Shown here in pieces: positions 17,221 to 25,854 of a stretch of DNA of 33,276 bases. Each line of letters opens with the position of its first letter. Position 1 is the first letter of the stretch. Position numbers and translations under genes: made by a program. The notes below the pieces were generated by a model. That model ran no database searches, was not told where the DNA came from, and saw only the letters and a program-made list of their open reading frames with translations. Source of the stretch: JAGLHV01 sp023143305 [NCBI: Clostridia bacterium] (GTDB lineage: Bacteria > CBDUZB01 > JAGLHV01); NCBI GenBank assembly GCA_030637025.1, contig DAOVVV010000027.1, positions 1 to 33,276 of the forward strand. The letters run 5' to 3'.

Positions 17221-18988
17221 AAAATGGATCGCCTCCTAATTTATCTAATTGTTTTTCTAATTTATATAGTAATTCATCTAATTTTTCTGTTTCTTCATTA
17301 GGAATAGTTAGTTTCATCCGCATTATTTTGTTATAAATTTTAAGTTTTTTCAATCTAATCAAGGGTACTCCTTTTTTTAAACATTCCAATCCCCAGACAT
17401 AAAACATTACAATAATTTTCAACATTTTAATCTGTTTTCGGGCAACAGAAAACATATCTTCTTTTTCAAATGCATTTTGTTGTAAAAATCCCTCTTTAAA
17501 CAACTTACAGCATTCTAAAACCAGGCGTTGGGTCTCCGGCAAAACATCAGGCCCTACCAGCTTTACCACTTGTTGCAATTTAGTTTCCCGCTGAAGAAGA
17601 TCCATTATTTGATTTCTAAGACTTTTCCATTCAGAATCAATATTTAATTCCCACCAATCACCTATATCATCTATATATTCGGAATAACTATCCAACCAGC
17701 TAACAGCAGGATAATGACGTCCATTAGCTAAATCCCTGTCCAGTACCCAAAAACAACGCACAAATCGTTTGGTATGTTGGGTTACCGGTTCGGAAAAATC
17801 ACCTCCCGGAGGGGATATAGAACCGATAATGGTAATAGAAGCATCCTTTTCTCCCAGAGTACGGACCATTCCCGCCCGTTCGTAAAATTCGGCAAGACGG
17901 CTGGGTAAATAGGCCGGAAAGCCTTCATCTGCAGGCATTTCCTCCATTCTTCCGGAAAGCTCCCGTAATGCTTCCGCCCAACGGGAAGTAGAATCAGCCA
18001 TTACTGCTACATGGTAACCCATATCCCGATAATATTCAGCTAAGGTTATTCCGGTATAGATACTTGCTTCCCGTGCAGCTACCGGCATATTAGAGGTATT
18101 GGCAACAAATATAGTCCGTTTCAGAAGAGGTTTATTTGTGCGTGGATCTATCAACTTAGGGAAATTAATTAATACATCGGTCATTTCATTTCCTCTTTCG
18201 CCACAACCGATATAAATGATTACCTCAGCATCACACCATTTAGCTATTTGATGCTGGAGAGAAGTTTTACCCGTACCAAATCCACCAGGCATAGCAACAG
18301 CGCCGCCTTTAGCTATAGGAAAAAGAGTATCTATAATCCGTTGACCGGTAATCAAAGGAATAGATAGTCTTTTTCTTTGTATATACGGCCTGCCTTTTCT
18401 GACTGGCCAACGATGAAATAGTCTAAGAGGTATAGTTTCTTTATCTGTTTTCAAATGGGCGATAATATCATTAAGTGTATATTCTCCTTCATTAACAATA
18501 TCTTCTATTTTGCCCTTTTTATCCGGTGGAACCATTATTTTATGTTCTATTAAATCGTTTTCCGGAACTATCCCGATTGTACTGCCACCGGAAACAATGT
18601 CTCCTTTCTTTACTGTTGGTTTAAATTTCCACTTCTTTTCTCTATCTAAACTGGGAAGGTGAATTCCTTTTTGAATGTAATATTGATGAGACATGTTTTT
18701 CATCAATTCCAGAGGCCTTTGAATACCATCATAAATAGCACCTATCAAACCAGGTCCTAATTCTACCGAAAGAGGCATTCCCTGGCCATATACAGTTGCC
18801 CCGGGTTTAAGCCCGGTAGTATCTTCGTAGACCTGAACTACTGCTTTTTCCTTATGTAAATGAACGATTTCACCTACTAAATGCTCATCCCCTATTTCCA
18901 CTAATTCCAGCATTTGAGCATCAGATACTTCCTTTAATTCTACTATAGGGCCAATAATCCGGCTCACCTTACCAATAATTTTATCCAA
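17210..18988 (-). CDS. ntpA: V/A-type ATPase catalytic subunit A
   Basis: This is the catalytic subunit that hydrolyses or makes ATP. The 592-residue protein has the N-terminal barrel ([16 protein letters not shown]), the bulge domain characteristic of A subunits (about residues 110-190), the P-loop GGFGTGKTS (about 233-241; GPFGSGKT is common in the family), [12 protein letters not shown] with the catalytic Glu, [13 protein letters not shown] and [12 protein letters not shown]. It starts at TTG 18988 with GGGG 9 nt upstream. It is followed by B with an 11-bp overlap. A 431-bp repeat-rich spacer separates it from subunit E, unusual inside an ATPase operon; I saw no promoter there. Confidence 0.97.
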   Translation of the reverse strand: MDKIIGKVSRIIGPIVELKEVSDAQMLELVEIGDEHLVGEIVHLHKEKAVVQVYEDTTGLKPGATVYGQGMPLSVELGPGLIGAIYDGIQRPLELMKNMSHQYYIQKGIHLPSLDREKKWKFKPTVKKGDIVSGGSTIGIVPENDLIEHKIMVPPDKKGKIEDIVNEGEYTLNDIIAHLKTDKETIPLRLFHRWPVRKGRPYIQRKRLSIPLITGQRIIDTLFPIAKGGAVAMPGGFGTGKTSLQHQIAKWCDAEVIIYIGCGERGNEMTDVLINFPKLIDPRTNKPLLKRTIFVANTSNMPVAAREASIYTGITLAEYYRDMGYHVAVMADSTSRWAEALRELSGRMEEMPADEGFPAYLPSRLAEFYERAGMVRTLGEKDASITIIGSISPPGGDFSEPVTQHTKRFVRCFWVLDRDLANGRHYPAVSWLDSYSEYIDDIGDWWELNIDSEWKSLRNQIMDLLQRETKLQQVVKLVGPDVLPETQRLVLECCKLFKEGFLQQNAFEKEDMFSVARKQIKMLKIIVMFYVWGLECLKKGVPLIRLKKLKIYNKIMRMKLTIPNEETEKLDELLYKLEKQLDKLGGDPFYAS

Positions 18989-19433
18989 AATCTTTTTCCC
19001 CTTCCATTCATAATTTCCCGTCTTGCAGACTAGCGGACAAACGCCATTCCCCTACTCCTCTTGCAATCTTTTATCTGTTGTTTATGGACTATACTTTCAA
19101 ACTCCCAAATTCAAATTTTCCGCCTTATCCACCAGTCTGTAAGGCGGATCTTTCTCTTTTAACTTTGTGCCTCTGTGCCTTGATGCCTTTGTGCCTGTAT
19201 TTTACATAATTAATAACTTATAAATATCTGTTTGTCTTTTGCTTTTTGTCTTTATCCGTAATCTATGGACTATCTGTTGCTGGAGCAAAGCGACAGTCCG
19301 CTCCACCTGAGGCGGATAAAGCGGATTCCTCAGTGCCTGTCTTTTTCTTTTAACTGTCTTTTCTTTTATCTTTTAACCAATCTAACTAATAAAACAAATC
19401 TAAACCAACTAACCGTTTTTTAACCGTCTTTAA
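18989..19433 (-). repeat. 3'-flank word-repeat mosaic between ATPase subunits E and A
   Basis: Read on the operon strand after the subunit E stop: a 9-bp array (19409-19373), TTAAAAGA words, a GC-rich block at about 19316-19278 that recurs inverted at 7212-7247, AGTCCATAGAT at about 19272-19262, an 8-bp array (19195-19164, four GGCACAAA-type units), a TCCGCCTTAC...TAAGGCGGA block (about 19150-19122), GAATTTGGGAGTTTGAA, and a last AGTCCAT word near 19090. No gene is seen. Confidence 0.7.
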
Positions 19434-20049
19434 AAAGCTTCCGGGCAATAGTTGCTCTGATTGAATTATCTAACCGTTTCATTCGGGCTTGAAAAGTATT
19501 ATCAAAGACAATTCTTTCATTTTGTGACTTAATAATTACCCCTAAATCATCAATCATTTCTTTAGTAGTTAAGTCTATTTTTACTTTAAATGAATATTTT
19601 TTATCCAATTCCGTTTCTACAGCGGAAATAAATTTTTTATCAACTATTTTCTTGTCCGCTTTATTAATTATAATTTTCACTTGATTTTCTTCCAGATTAA
19701 GAATCCCTTCAATAATAAATTGTTTTAACACTTCAGGATATCTTTTTGAGGTACTGAATATTTTCTTTTTTTTGTCTACACATTTTAAGACTTCATTAAT
19801 GATTTCTTCTTTTGCTTCTAACTCAATCTTTTTTATCTGAAAGGTGATTTCAGATAAAATCTTTTTTTCTAATAATTTTGATTCCACCTGAGCTTTACTA
19901 ATTATTTGTTTATAAATTTGTTCCGACTCTTTCTTCCCGTTGTTCAATCTTTGAAGAACTCTCTCTTTGGATTCGGATAAAATAGAATCTATTTCTTTTC
20001 GAGCTTCTTTTTCAATTTCAGAACAAATTAATTCCAAAGATTTATCCAT
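19420..20049 (-). CDS. ntpE: V/A-type ATPase subunit E
   Basis: Subunit E is the peripheral-stalk protein that, with subunit H/G, holds the head against rotation. The 209-residue protein has a long charged N-terminal helix (IEKEARKEIDSILSESKERV, continuing to about residue 85) followed by a globular alpha/beta C-terminal domain ending in VFDNTFQARMKRLDNSIRAT. That final block is characteristic of E subunits. It lies 30 bp after subunit F with GGGGAG upstream. Its last residues KDG and the stop codon are in the 16-bp block shared with subunit D. Confidence 0.92.
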   Translation of the reverse strand: MDKSLELICSEIEKEARKEIDSILSESKERVLQRLNNGKKESEQIYKQIISKAQVESKLLEKKILSEITFQIKKIELEAKEEIINEVLKCVDKKKKIFSTSKRYPEVLKQFIIEGILNLEENQVKIIINKADKKIVDKKFISAVETELDKKYSFKVKIDLTTKEMIDDLGVIIKSQNERIVFDNTFQARMKRLDNSIRATIARKLFKDG

Positions 20050-20079
20050 TTTATGTTTTTTCTCCCCTAACTCTGCTTA

Positions 20080-20385
20080 TTATATTTTTATTCCAACCGC
20101 AGATTTTACCAGTTCAGCTATTGATTTTCTTCCGGGAAGAGGACCTTCCCAATCAGGAATTTCAATAACCAACGGTAAATTTATTTCATAAATATATTTT
20201 TCTACCTCGGCTTTAATTTGCCCGGCAATTTTTTCGGTAATGATAATAATTCCTACTTCCGGAGTCGCTGTAGCTATTTTAAAAGCCTCTTTTGATTCCG
20301 AAATAGTCTTTACAATCCTTCCTTCTACCCCTACTAATTTAAATCCCAGGACAGTATCTTCATCACCTATAACAAAAAATTTCAT
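20080..20385 (-). CDS. V/A-type ATPase subunit F
   Basis: Subunit F is the small regulatory rotor subunit that binds the D shaft. The 101-residue protein opens MKFFVIGDEDTVLGFKLVGV, the usual F start, followed by EVGIIIITEKIAGQI and LPLVIEIPDWEGP in a CheY-like alpha/beta fold. The length is normal. GGGG lies 6 nt before the ATG. The 292-bp gap to the upstream subunit K gene contains a MITE-like palindrome. Confidence 0.93.
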   Translation of the reverse strand: MKFFVIGDEDTVLGFKLVGVEGRIVKTISESKEAFKIATATPEVGIIIITEKIAGQIKAEVEKYIYEINLPLVIEIPDWEGPLPGRKSIAELVKSAVGIKI

Positions 20386-20497
20386 CTTTTTCCCCGTTAC
20401 TTATTAACATAATGTCCAAAATGTTTGACATTTAGTTTCTAATTTTTCATTTATATTAAAATAAGTGCTTTTTATTTTGCGTGTCCGTACTTTATTT

Positions 20498-20596
20498 TGT
20501 CATTCCGCTTTGCCTGATCCGCCTGAGGCGGAGGATGATATGAAATCTATAATGTTCTTAAAATATCAATAGATTCCTGTTTTCACAGGAATGACA
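20498..20596. repeat. MITE-like nested palindrome, copy 2, inside the ATPase operon
   Basis: It begins TGTCATTCCGC, contains CCGCCTGAGGCGG, then GAAATCTAT facing ATAGATTCC, and ends GGAATGACA. It matches copy 1 (14181-14265) over both ends and the AT-rich centre, with extra GC-rich sequence in the left half. It lies between subunits K and F; the rest of the 20386-20677 gap has only AT-rich sequence and a small dyad (aatgtcc...tgacatt near 20413-20432). Confidence 0.8.
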
Positions 20597-20677
20597 ACAA
20601 CAGTATTTTAGTATATTTTAATGTAATCTCGTACTTATTCATTTTTGACATTACTCTTATTCAATTGCAGTCTCTCT

Positions 20678-21052
20678 TTACAGTTTTCCTAAAATCATAA
20701 TAGAAATAATTAAGCCGTAAATGGCAATTCCCTCTGCTAAACCCACAAAAATCAATGAACGGATAGCCAATTCCGGTTTTTCACTAATAGCGCCCATTGC
20801 GGCTGCTCCTACATAAGCAACAGCTATTCCAGCGCCTAAAGTTCCCATTCCTGTAGATATAGCTGCAGCTAAAAAACCCCAGCACATTACTTTCGGGTCA
20901 GTAGCAGGGGTTAATACTCCTCCACTGGTAGCGGCAGCAAGGACTTTAGTTACCATGAAACCTAAAATTATTACACTCAATCCACCTGTCCAATACAACA
21001 ATTTGTTTACTTTCTTTCTGAATTTGACAATTACTTCTTTTTTTTCCGACAT
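20678..21052 (-). CDS. ntpK: V/A-type ATPase subunit K (rotor ring proteolipid)
   Basis: This subunit forms the membrane rotor ring that carries the coupling ion. Of 124 residues, about 20-40 form a hydrophobic segment ending in VLAAATSGG that looks like a cleavable signal or an extra helix. It is followed by one two-helix hairpin: GTLGAGIAVAYVGAAAMGAI, the loop SEKPEL, and FVGLAEGIAIYGLIISIMI with the ion-binding Glu. Neither helix has the Gln of Na+-binding rings and the Glu is followed by Gly instead of Thr or Ser, so proton coupling is more likely. The single hairpin contrasts with the duplicated form of Enterococcus. A strong SD (GGAGGTGGAG) precedes the ATG. Confidence 0.93.
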   Translation of the reverse strand: MSEKKEVIVKFRKKVNKLLYWTGGLSVIILGFMVTKVLAAATSGGVLTPATDPKVMCWGFLAAAISTGMGTLGAGIAVAYVGAAAMGAISEKPELAIRSLIFVGLAEGIAIYGLIISIMILGKL

Positions 21053-21073
21053 TCTCCACCTCCGATTTTATTT

Positions 21074-23029
21074 TTATTTTCCAATGGGTATATATTTCTT
21101 CCCTTTTCCCTCAAAAAATTTAGAGAAAAACTCGTAATATTCTAGGCGAACACACTGAATGGTAACAACTAATCCTTCTAAAAGAATAATAAAAATATTT
21201 CCTAGAATAAGCACACCTACAGATAAAAAAGCCCCTCCTGTTTTTTCTTTTAAGATGTTTGCTAATGAAAAAACAGCAATAAATAAACCCGCATGAGCTA
21301 AAGCAAAAGCACCGATACGGACAAAAGATATTGTATTGGCTAAATAACCGACGAATATTTCAACAATTTCTACCATTATTTCCATCAGATAATTAGCTAT
21401 ACCTCCCGGGAAAAAATCCATTTCCTTTTTTAAAAATTTTAAAATTGGCCCTCTTAAAAAAAGCAACATCAACGGAATGCCGATTACCCCCATAATCATC
21501 CACGAATTTAAGGCAACTGAAGGCATTATAAGTTTTTTAGAAATGATTCCTATTCCTCCCCAATAAATAATTCCTCCCATTAGTCCTGATTTACCGAATA
21601 AACCTTCCTTAAAATTTTGATGAGATAAGTTATTAATAATATTAATAACAATTCCGCTACTGATTAATATTATACCAAAAATTACGGTTAATTTCAAAAA
21701 ACTCATAATATTATGTATAGGCCGCATCCAGAGCGGATTGATTATTTCAAATCCAAAAAAACTCCCAAACAAAAATCCAAAAAGAATAGATGTTCCCCCT
21801 CCATAAGTAATAAGTGCCGCCGCCTTGGCAATAGATTCTTTTTTACTTTTAAGTAAAAAAATACCGAGCAAAAAAAGCACCAGTCCGTGACCGATATCTC
21901 CGAACATTGCACCGAACATCAGCAAAAAAGTTATAGCTACCAATAATGTGGGATCCAGCGTTCCGTATTCCGGAAGACCGTAATTATTAATAAGCAACTC
22001 AAAGGGTTTAAGCAAGGAAGGACTAAATAATTTAACCGGAACCTGCACCTTTCCTTCTTTTACTGCTTTTATTTTGTTAACCGGGATTTCTTCAATGTAG
22101 CAACGGTCATTGGTTAATTTACGGACAATTTTTATTAATTTATCCTTTTCATCAAAAGGTATCCACCCGGAAACCAAATAAGTATGTTGTGTTTTCTTAA
22201 AATAATTTTTAGCTTTAACCGTTAATTGATTCATTGCTATATTTTTTGATAAATTTATCAACGGAAAAGAGTATTTTTCTTTTAAAGCGTTGATTTTTTT
22301 TTCTGTTTTTTCCAGTGCTGTTTTTTTTTGCTCTAAATCATCTTTTATCTTTTTTTGAATATCACCGGAAATACCGGATATTTCTTCGGGTTTTTCCACT
22401 TTTTCAAAAGGAGTAATTTGAATAATTTTCTCCAGAATCGCTTTGTTGTTTTTAAGAACCGCAATAAAAACTAAAATTTTATTTTTCTCACTACGGAAAG
22501 GAATAATTAAATTAGGTATTGATTCCAGTTCGTTTTTTATTTTGGAAAAATCTTTGTTTTCTACCCATCCGGTAAGAATATTTAAAAAAGAATATTTTCT
22601 TGTCGCAGAAATCCTTAATATATCCAGGGGTAAAGGTATTAATTGTTTATAAATTTCCTGATGTTTTATTGTTTTTAGTTTTTCGTCTTCCTGTTTCACA
22701 AATAGAGGATTTAGTTTTAGTTCTATTTCTTCAATAATTTTTTGTGCTTCCATATCATCAAATGGTTTTATTTCTTCTTCATGGATTTTTGTTTTATCTT
22801 CGTCTATTCCCATTTTTTTTATAATTTCTTTTATTCTTTTAGCCAAAGGATTATGCCGTTCATTAATCACTTCTGTATTTACTGTATTTAAATTCCCTGT
22901 CCAATCCTGCAAAGAATTGATTTTCAACAAATGTAATAGCTTTAGATTAATAATTTCTTTAGTAATTATATCTATATCCTTGTTCATGACAACAATATTT
23001 ATTTGTTCCATTTTGGCTGATTTTAGCAT
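21074..23029 (-). CDS. ntpI: V/A-type ATPase subunit I
   Basis: Subunit I is the membrane stator (a-subunit equivalent) that provides the ion half-channels. The 651-residue protein has a cytoplasmic N-terminal half (to about residue 340) with coiled coil and a C-terminal half with about seven to eight membrane helices. Family blocks include the FAMFGDIGHG-type motif (LLMFGAMFGDIGHGLVLFL), FGFLFGSFFGFE, and NTISFVRIGAFALAHAGL, where the conserved Arg faces the rotor Glu. It ends in VQCVRLEYYEFFSKFFEGKG, as is usual. Its start overlaps the subunit C stop by 7 bp. Confidence 0.96.
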   Translation of the reverse strand: MLKSAKMEQINIVVMNKDIDIITKEIINLKLLHLLKINSLQDWTGNLNTVNTEVINERHNPLAKRIKEIIKKMGIDEDKTKIHEEEIKPFDDMEAQKIIEEIELKLNPLFVKQEDEKLKTIKHQEIYKQLIPLPLDILRISATRKYSFLNILTGWVENKDFSKIKNELESIPNLIIPFRSEKNKILVFIAVLKNNKAILEKIIQITPFEKVEKPEEISGISGDIQKKIKDDLEQKKTALEKTEKKINALKEKYSFPLINLSKNIAMNQLTVKAKNYFKKTQHTYLVSGWIPFDEKDKLIKIVRKLTNDRCYIEEIPVNKIKAVKEGKVQVPVKLFSPSLLKPFELLINNYGLPEYGTLDPTLLVAITFLLMFGAMFGDIGHGLVLFLLGIFLLKSKKESIAKAAALITYGGGTSILFGFLFGSFFGFEIINPLWMRPIHNIMSFLKLTVIFGIILISSGIVINIINNLSHQNFKEGLFGKSGLMGGIIYWGGIGIISKKLIMPSVALNSWMIMGVIGIPLMLLFLRGPILKFLKKEMDFFPGGIANYLMEIMVEIVEIFVGYLANTISFVRIGAFALAHAGLFIAVFSLANILKEKTGGAFLSVGVLILGNIFIILLEGLVVTIQCVRLEYYEFFSKFFEGKGKKYIPIGK

Positions 23030-24075
23030 TTAAGTTTCCCCTGAATTTCGGTTGGTGTTATTTTGTATATTTTACTGTAAAGCAAAGAAACTATGTTTTT
23101 CAATTCCGCTTGTTTTAAAATCAAATAAGCAAGGATAGTTCCTATACTAAAAGGATATTTTCCCAAAGAATGTTTTGCTTCTTTTATCAATGCTTCCCAT
23201 AAAATTTTTTCCATCAAGAATACAGATGATTTATCTTTCGTCTCTTTTGTAAATACATTTAATTTTTCATACGGTTTTACAGCAAAAAATTGCAACATGC
23301 TTTTTATATCACCGGTAAAAGGTTTTAAAGATTTTAATTGACCGGTTTTGTATCCGTGAGGAATTATATAATCAGTTAATTCTTTTACTGAAGAAGAAAC
23401 AGAATAATAATATTGTTTAAAGCGAACAATTGCAAGAAGATTCTCTATATCTATTTCTATCCCCACTAATTTTAAGGATATACGGCGGTCCGAAGAAGCA
23501 AGTAAATTGATGTTTTTATATAAACGCTGATAATAATCTATATCCAGAGCTGTTTCCAGATAAAAAAGACTTTTTTTCTCTTTAAATTGCTCCAGTGCTT
23601 TTAATAGCACATCCTGATATGGGGTTTTATTCAATAATAAAATTAGTTCTTCTATGCTTTCCGCCTCAAGAATTTTTGTTACCGGAATAGAATAACAAAT
23701 CTTTTCTTTAAAAATGTATTTTTCCTCATCAACTTCTTTTCGATACCAGCACCGGATAACATTTTTAAGATTTTCAATTTCCAGTTTATTAAGCATTAAA
23801 AAAACTAATTGATAAGACGCTCCCCGTAAATTTCGTAGTAATTTAAAATAGGTTTGTATATGATTTTTAAACAATTCAAATTCAATCATTCCCAAATCAG
23901 AAGTGGAACTATACATAGAAAAAATATCAGCATAATTACTTTCTCTTAAAATATCCCAAAATTCATCTACATCTTTGCTATGGATAAGAGTATCTATGGT
24001 TTCGGCCGAAAGCATAGAACCTAACATTGCCCGCACCTTAGCATTAATAAAAGCATATTTTCCTATTGAGTTCAT
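23023..24075 (-). CDS. ntpC: V/A-type ATPase subunit C
   Basis: Subunit C (d-type in eukaryotes) is the socket linking the central shaft to the K ring. The 350-residue, mostly helical protein opens with YAFINAKVRAMLGSMLS, typical of the family, has KLEIENLKNVIRCWYR and DIENLLAIVRFKQYY as internal blocks, and ends with AYLILKQAELKNIVSLLYSK. The length is normal. It lies 45 bp after subunit H and overlaps subunit I by 7 bp. Confidence 0.93.
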   Translation of the reverse strand: MNSIGKYAFINAKVRAMLGSMLSAETIDTLIHSKDVDEFWDILRESNYADIFSMYSSTSDLGMIEFELFKNHIQTYFKLLRNLRGASYQLVFLMLNKLEIENLKNVIRCWYRKEVDEEKYIFKEKICYSIPVTKILEAESIEELILLLNKTPYQDVLLKALEQFKEKKSLFYLETALDIDYYQRLYKNINLLASSDRRISLKLVGIEIDIENLLAIVRFKQYYYSVSSSVKELTDYIIPHGYKTGQLKSLKPFTGDIKSMLQFFAVKPYEKLNVFTKETKDKSSVFLMEKILWEALIKEAKHSLGKYPFSIGTILAYLILKQAELKNIVSLLYSKIYKITPTEIQGKLKC

Positions 24076-24120
24076 TGTTTAATACTACCCTTTTGTATAT
24101 TTTGTGCCATCTGCGTTCTC

Positions 24121-24444
24121 TTAAGATTCTACTTTAACTATTTTTTCAAAAACCTCACTGGCTGTTTCTTCTGTTTCCTTCATTTTCGCTGTTTTAAATC
24201 CGACAAAATAAGCTGCTGATTTTTTAATTTCTTCGTCTGTTTTTTTCCTGGCCTGTTCTTGTGCGTCTTTGATCATTTCCTTCGCCTTTAAAACAGCTTT
24301 TTCTTTTGTTTCCTTTAATAAAGTCTCATTCTGTCTTTTTGCTTCATATACCATCTTTTCTGCTTGTTCACGTGCATCTTCAATACTTTTTCCGGAATTA
24401 TTCTCTACTTCCAGTATTTTATCAATAACCTCTTTCAATTTCAT
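24121..24444 (-). CDS. V/A-type ATPase subunit H/G-like peripheral-stalk protein
   Basis: This is a 107-residue, almost wholly helical, Ala/Glu/Lys-rich protein (residues about 5-100) with hendecad-like spacing (EDAREQAEKMVYEAKRQNE, KAKEMIKDAQEQARKKTDEE), as in the AhaH/VatG family that pairs with subunit E. AAGGAG directly abuts the ATG at 24444 with no spacer, while a TTG two codons later (24438-24436) sits at an ideal 6 nt, so translation may start at TTG, making the protein two residues shorter. The preceding gene stops at 24450-24452 and its TAA forms part of this SD region, indicating tight coupling. Confidence 0.85.
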   Translation of the reverse strand: MKLKEVIDKILEVENNSGKSIEDAREQAEKMVYEAKRQNETLLKETKEKAVLKAKEMIKDAQEQARKKTDEEIKKSAAYFVGFKTAKMKETEETASEVFEKIVKVES

Positions 24445-24449
24445 CTCCT

Positions 24450-25706
24450 TTATTTTTTATATAAATTTATTTCCTCTTTATTTTTGTAATAAAAATAAAA
24501 AATACTGATATAACTAATAATGGAAATAAATAATAGGGCTATTGAAACGATGATATCAAGCATTTGAAACGATATTGACCAGTTTGATAAACCAATAGTT
24601 CCAAATGTCGAGTAAAAAAATGACGAAATATAAATCGGTATTGCCAAAAACGCGGTGCAAATCATAATCATGGTTAGATATTTTAAAAGAAAAATTTTAA
24701 TAAAAACTATTGTTTTTTTTATTGATTTTAAAAAATCCAATTTTTCTGTAGTAATAATAAACGGCGTCATCAAAATAATAACGCTCAGTAGAGGCATTAA
24801 AAAAGATGAAGATACTTTTTTAATGCTGTCTAATAATTTAAATGATACCGGGGGTATTCCCGTAAGTAAATATTGTATTGTTTGTCCGAATTCTGAAAGA
24901 GAAAAAATGTAAGTAATTAAGACTAATAATACTTTGAAAACAAATAATTTCTTAAAAACCGAAAATGAATCACTTAATACTTCTTTCAAAGAATATATCT
25001 TGTTTTCAAAAATCCCATTCAAACTTAACAGAATTGCTGCTTCTAAGATTGAAAAAAGCAATAAGCCGGAAAAACTTAATACAATCATTATCCCTGTTGT
25101 GGTTAATAAAAGAATAGTATTACTTTTTATCTTAATATTCAGAATGACTAAAACAATAAAAAAAAGAATTGCAAATAAAGAATACTTCATTTGTCTGCTG
25201 AAAGAATCTACATCAATTTTATTTTTAACGTCTACGAATTTGAGTATTTTTTTATGAACAATTTTATATATTAATAAATAACCGATAATACCAAGAAAAA
25301 ACAGAAAATTCCCTGCTATAAAACCTGAAAAACCATAATCTAAATATAATGGTGCTTTAATTAAAGCACCTAATGATTTTACCATGACTGATAGGACATT
25401 TATACTTTGAGAAGTTCTAAATGCAGAATTTAAAACACACGGATATTTAAGATAATAATAAATCCAAACCGTGATTTTATAAAAACAATTTGCCAGAATA
25501 AAAATGAAAGGCAGAACAAACAACCATGTATTATTTTTTAAGATCAACAGGGATTTTTTAAAAATATCAAAGATTTCATTAAAATTCTTAAAACCGGTAA
25601 AGGAAGTGCCGGGAAGCTTTTTAGCCATTTTTTGATGGATAAAATAAGCTATTAGATAGATTAAAAGAGCTATTCCCACTATGTTCATAAATAATACTTC
25701 TTTCAT
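24450..25706 (-). CDS. Polytopic membrane protein of unknown function heading the ATPase operon
   Basis: This 418-residue protein has about nine or ten hydrophobic segments and no recognised catalytic motif. The first helix is at residues 4-23. A soluble stretch (about 26-58) precedes an amphipathic FKKSLLILKNNTWLFVLPFI. The latter, a helix followed by N-x-W and a hydrophobic LP motif, is reminiscent in style of membrane proteins such as the GPDPase_memb/DUF4013 type, but I cannot assign it. AAGGA lies 10 nt before the ATG. Its stop codon is 5 bp from the subunit H start and forms the context TAAAGGAGATG. It is therefore the first gene of the V-ATPase operon, and an assembly or accessory role is an inference from position only. 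Confidence 0.8.
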   Translation of the reverse strand: MKEVLFMNIVGIALLIYLIAYFIHQKMAKKLPGTSFTGFKNFNEIFDIFKKSLLILKNNTWLFVLPFIFILANCFYKITVWIYYYLKYPCVLNSAFRTSQSINVLSVMVKSLGALIKAPLYLDYGFSGFIAGNFLFFLGIIGYLLIYKIVHKKILKFVDVKNKIDVDSFSRQMKYSLFAILFFIVLVILNIKIKSNTILLLTTTGIMIVLSFSGLLLFSILEAAILLSLNGIFENKIYSLKEVLSDSFSVFKKLFVFKVLLVLITYIFSLSEFGQTIQYLLTGIPPVSFKLLDSIKKVSSSFLMPLLSVIILMTPFIITTEKLDFLKSIKKTIVFIKIFLLKYLTMIMICTAFLAIPIYISSFFYSTFGTIGLSNWSISFQMLDIIVSIALLFISIISYISIFYFYYKNKEEINLYKK

Positions 25707-25854
25707 TTTCTTTTTTTCCTTTAAATAGTTTGCATTTTTTTTGTCTTTTAGTTTAAGTTTCTATTTCTTGTTTTTTTGAATTCATAATTCCTATGTCTGT
25801 TGTCTTTATTCTGTTATCTATGGACTATGGACTAAATCTGTTTTTGTCTCTTGT
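25707..25854 (-). repeat. Word-repeat spacer after mutL
   Basis: On the mutL strand, directly after the stop, come GACAAGAGACAAAAACAG, two and a half 7-bp AGTCCAT units (25834-25818) and AGATAACAGA. The remaining AT-rich part before the membrane-protein gene has no clear promoter, so readthrough from mutSL into the ATPase operon is possible. Confidence 0.55.

Noticed and set aside
15103-19195. Possible CRISPR array from repeated TTTGTGCC words
   Set aside because: The units are 8 bp in direct tandem with no spacers, and no cas genes are present.
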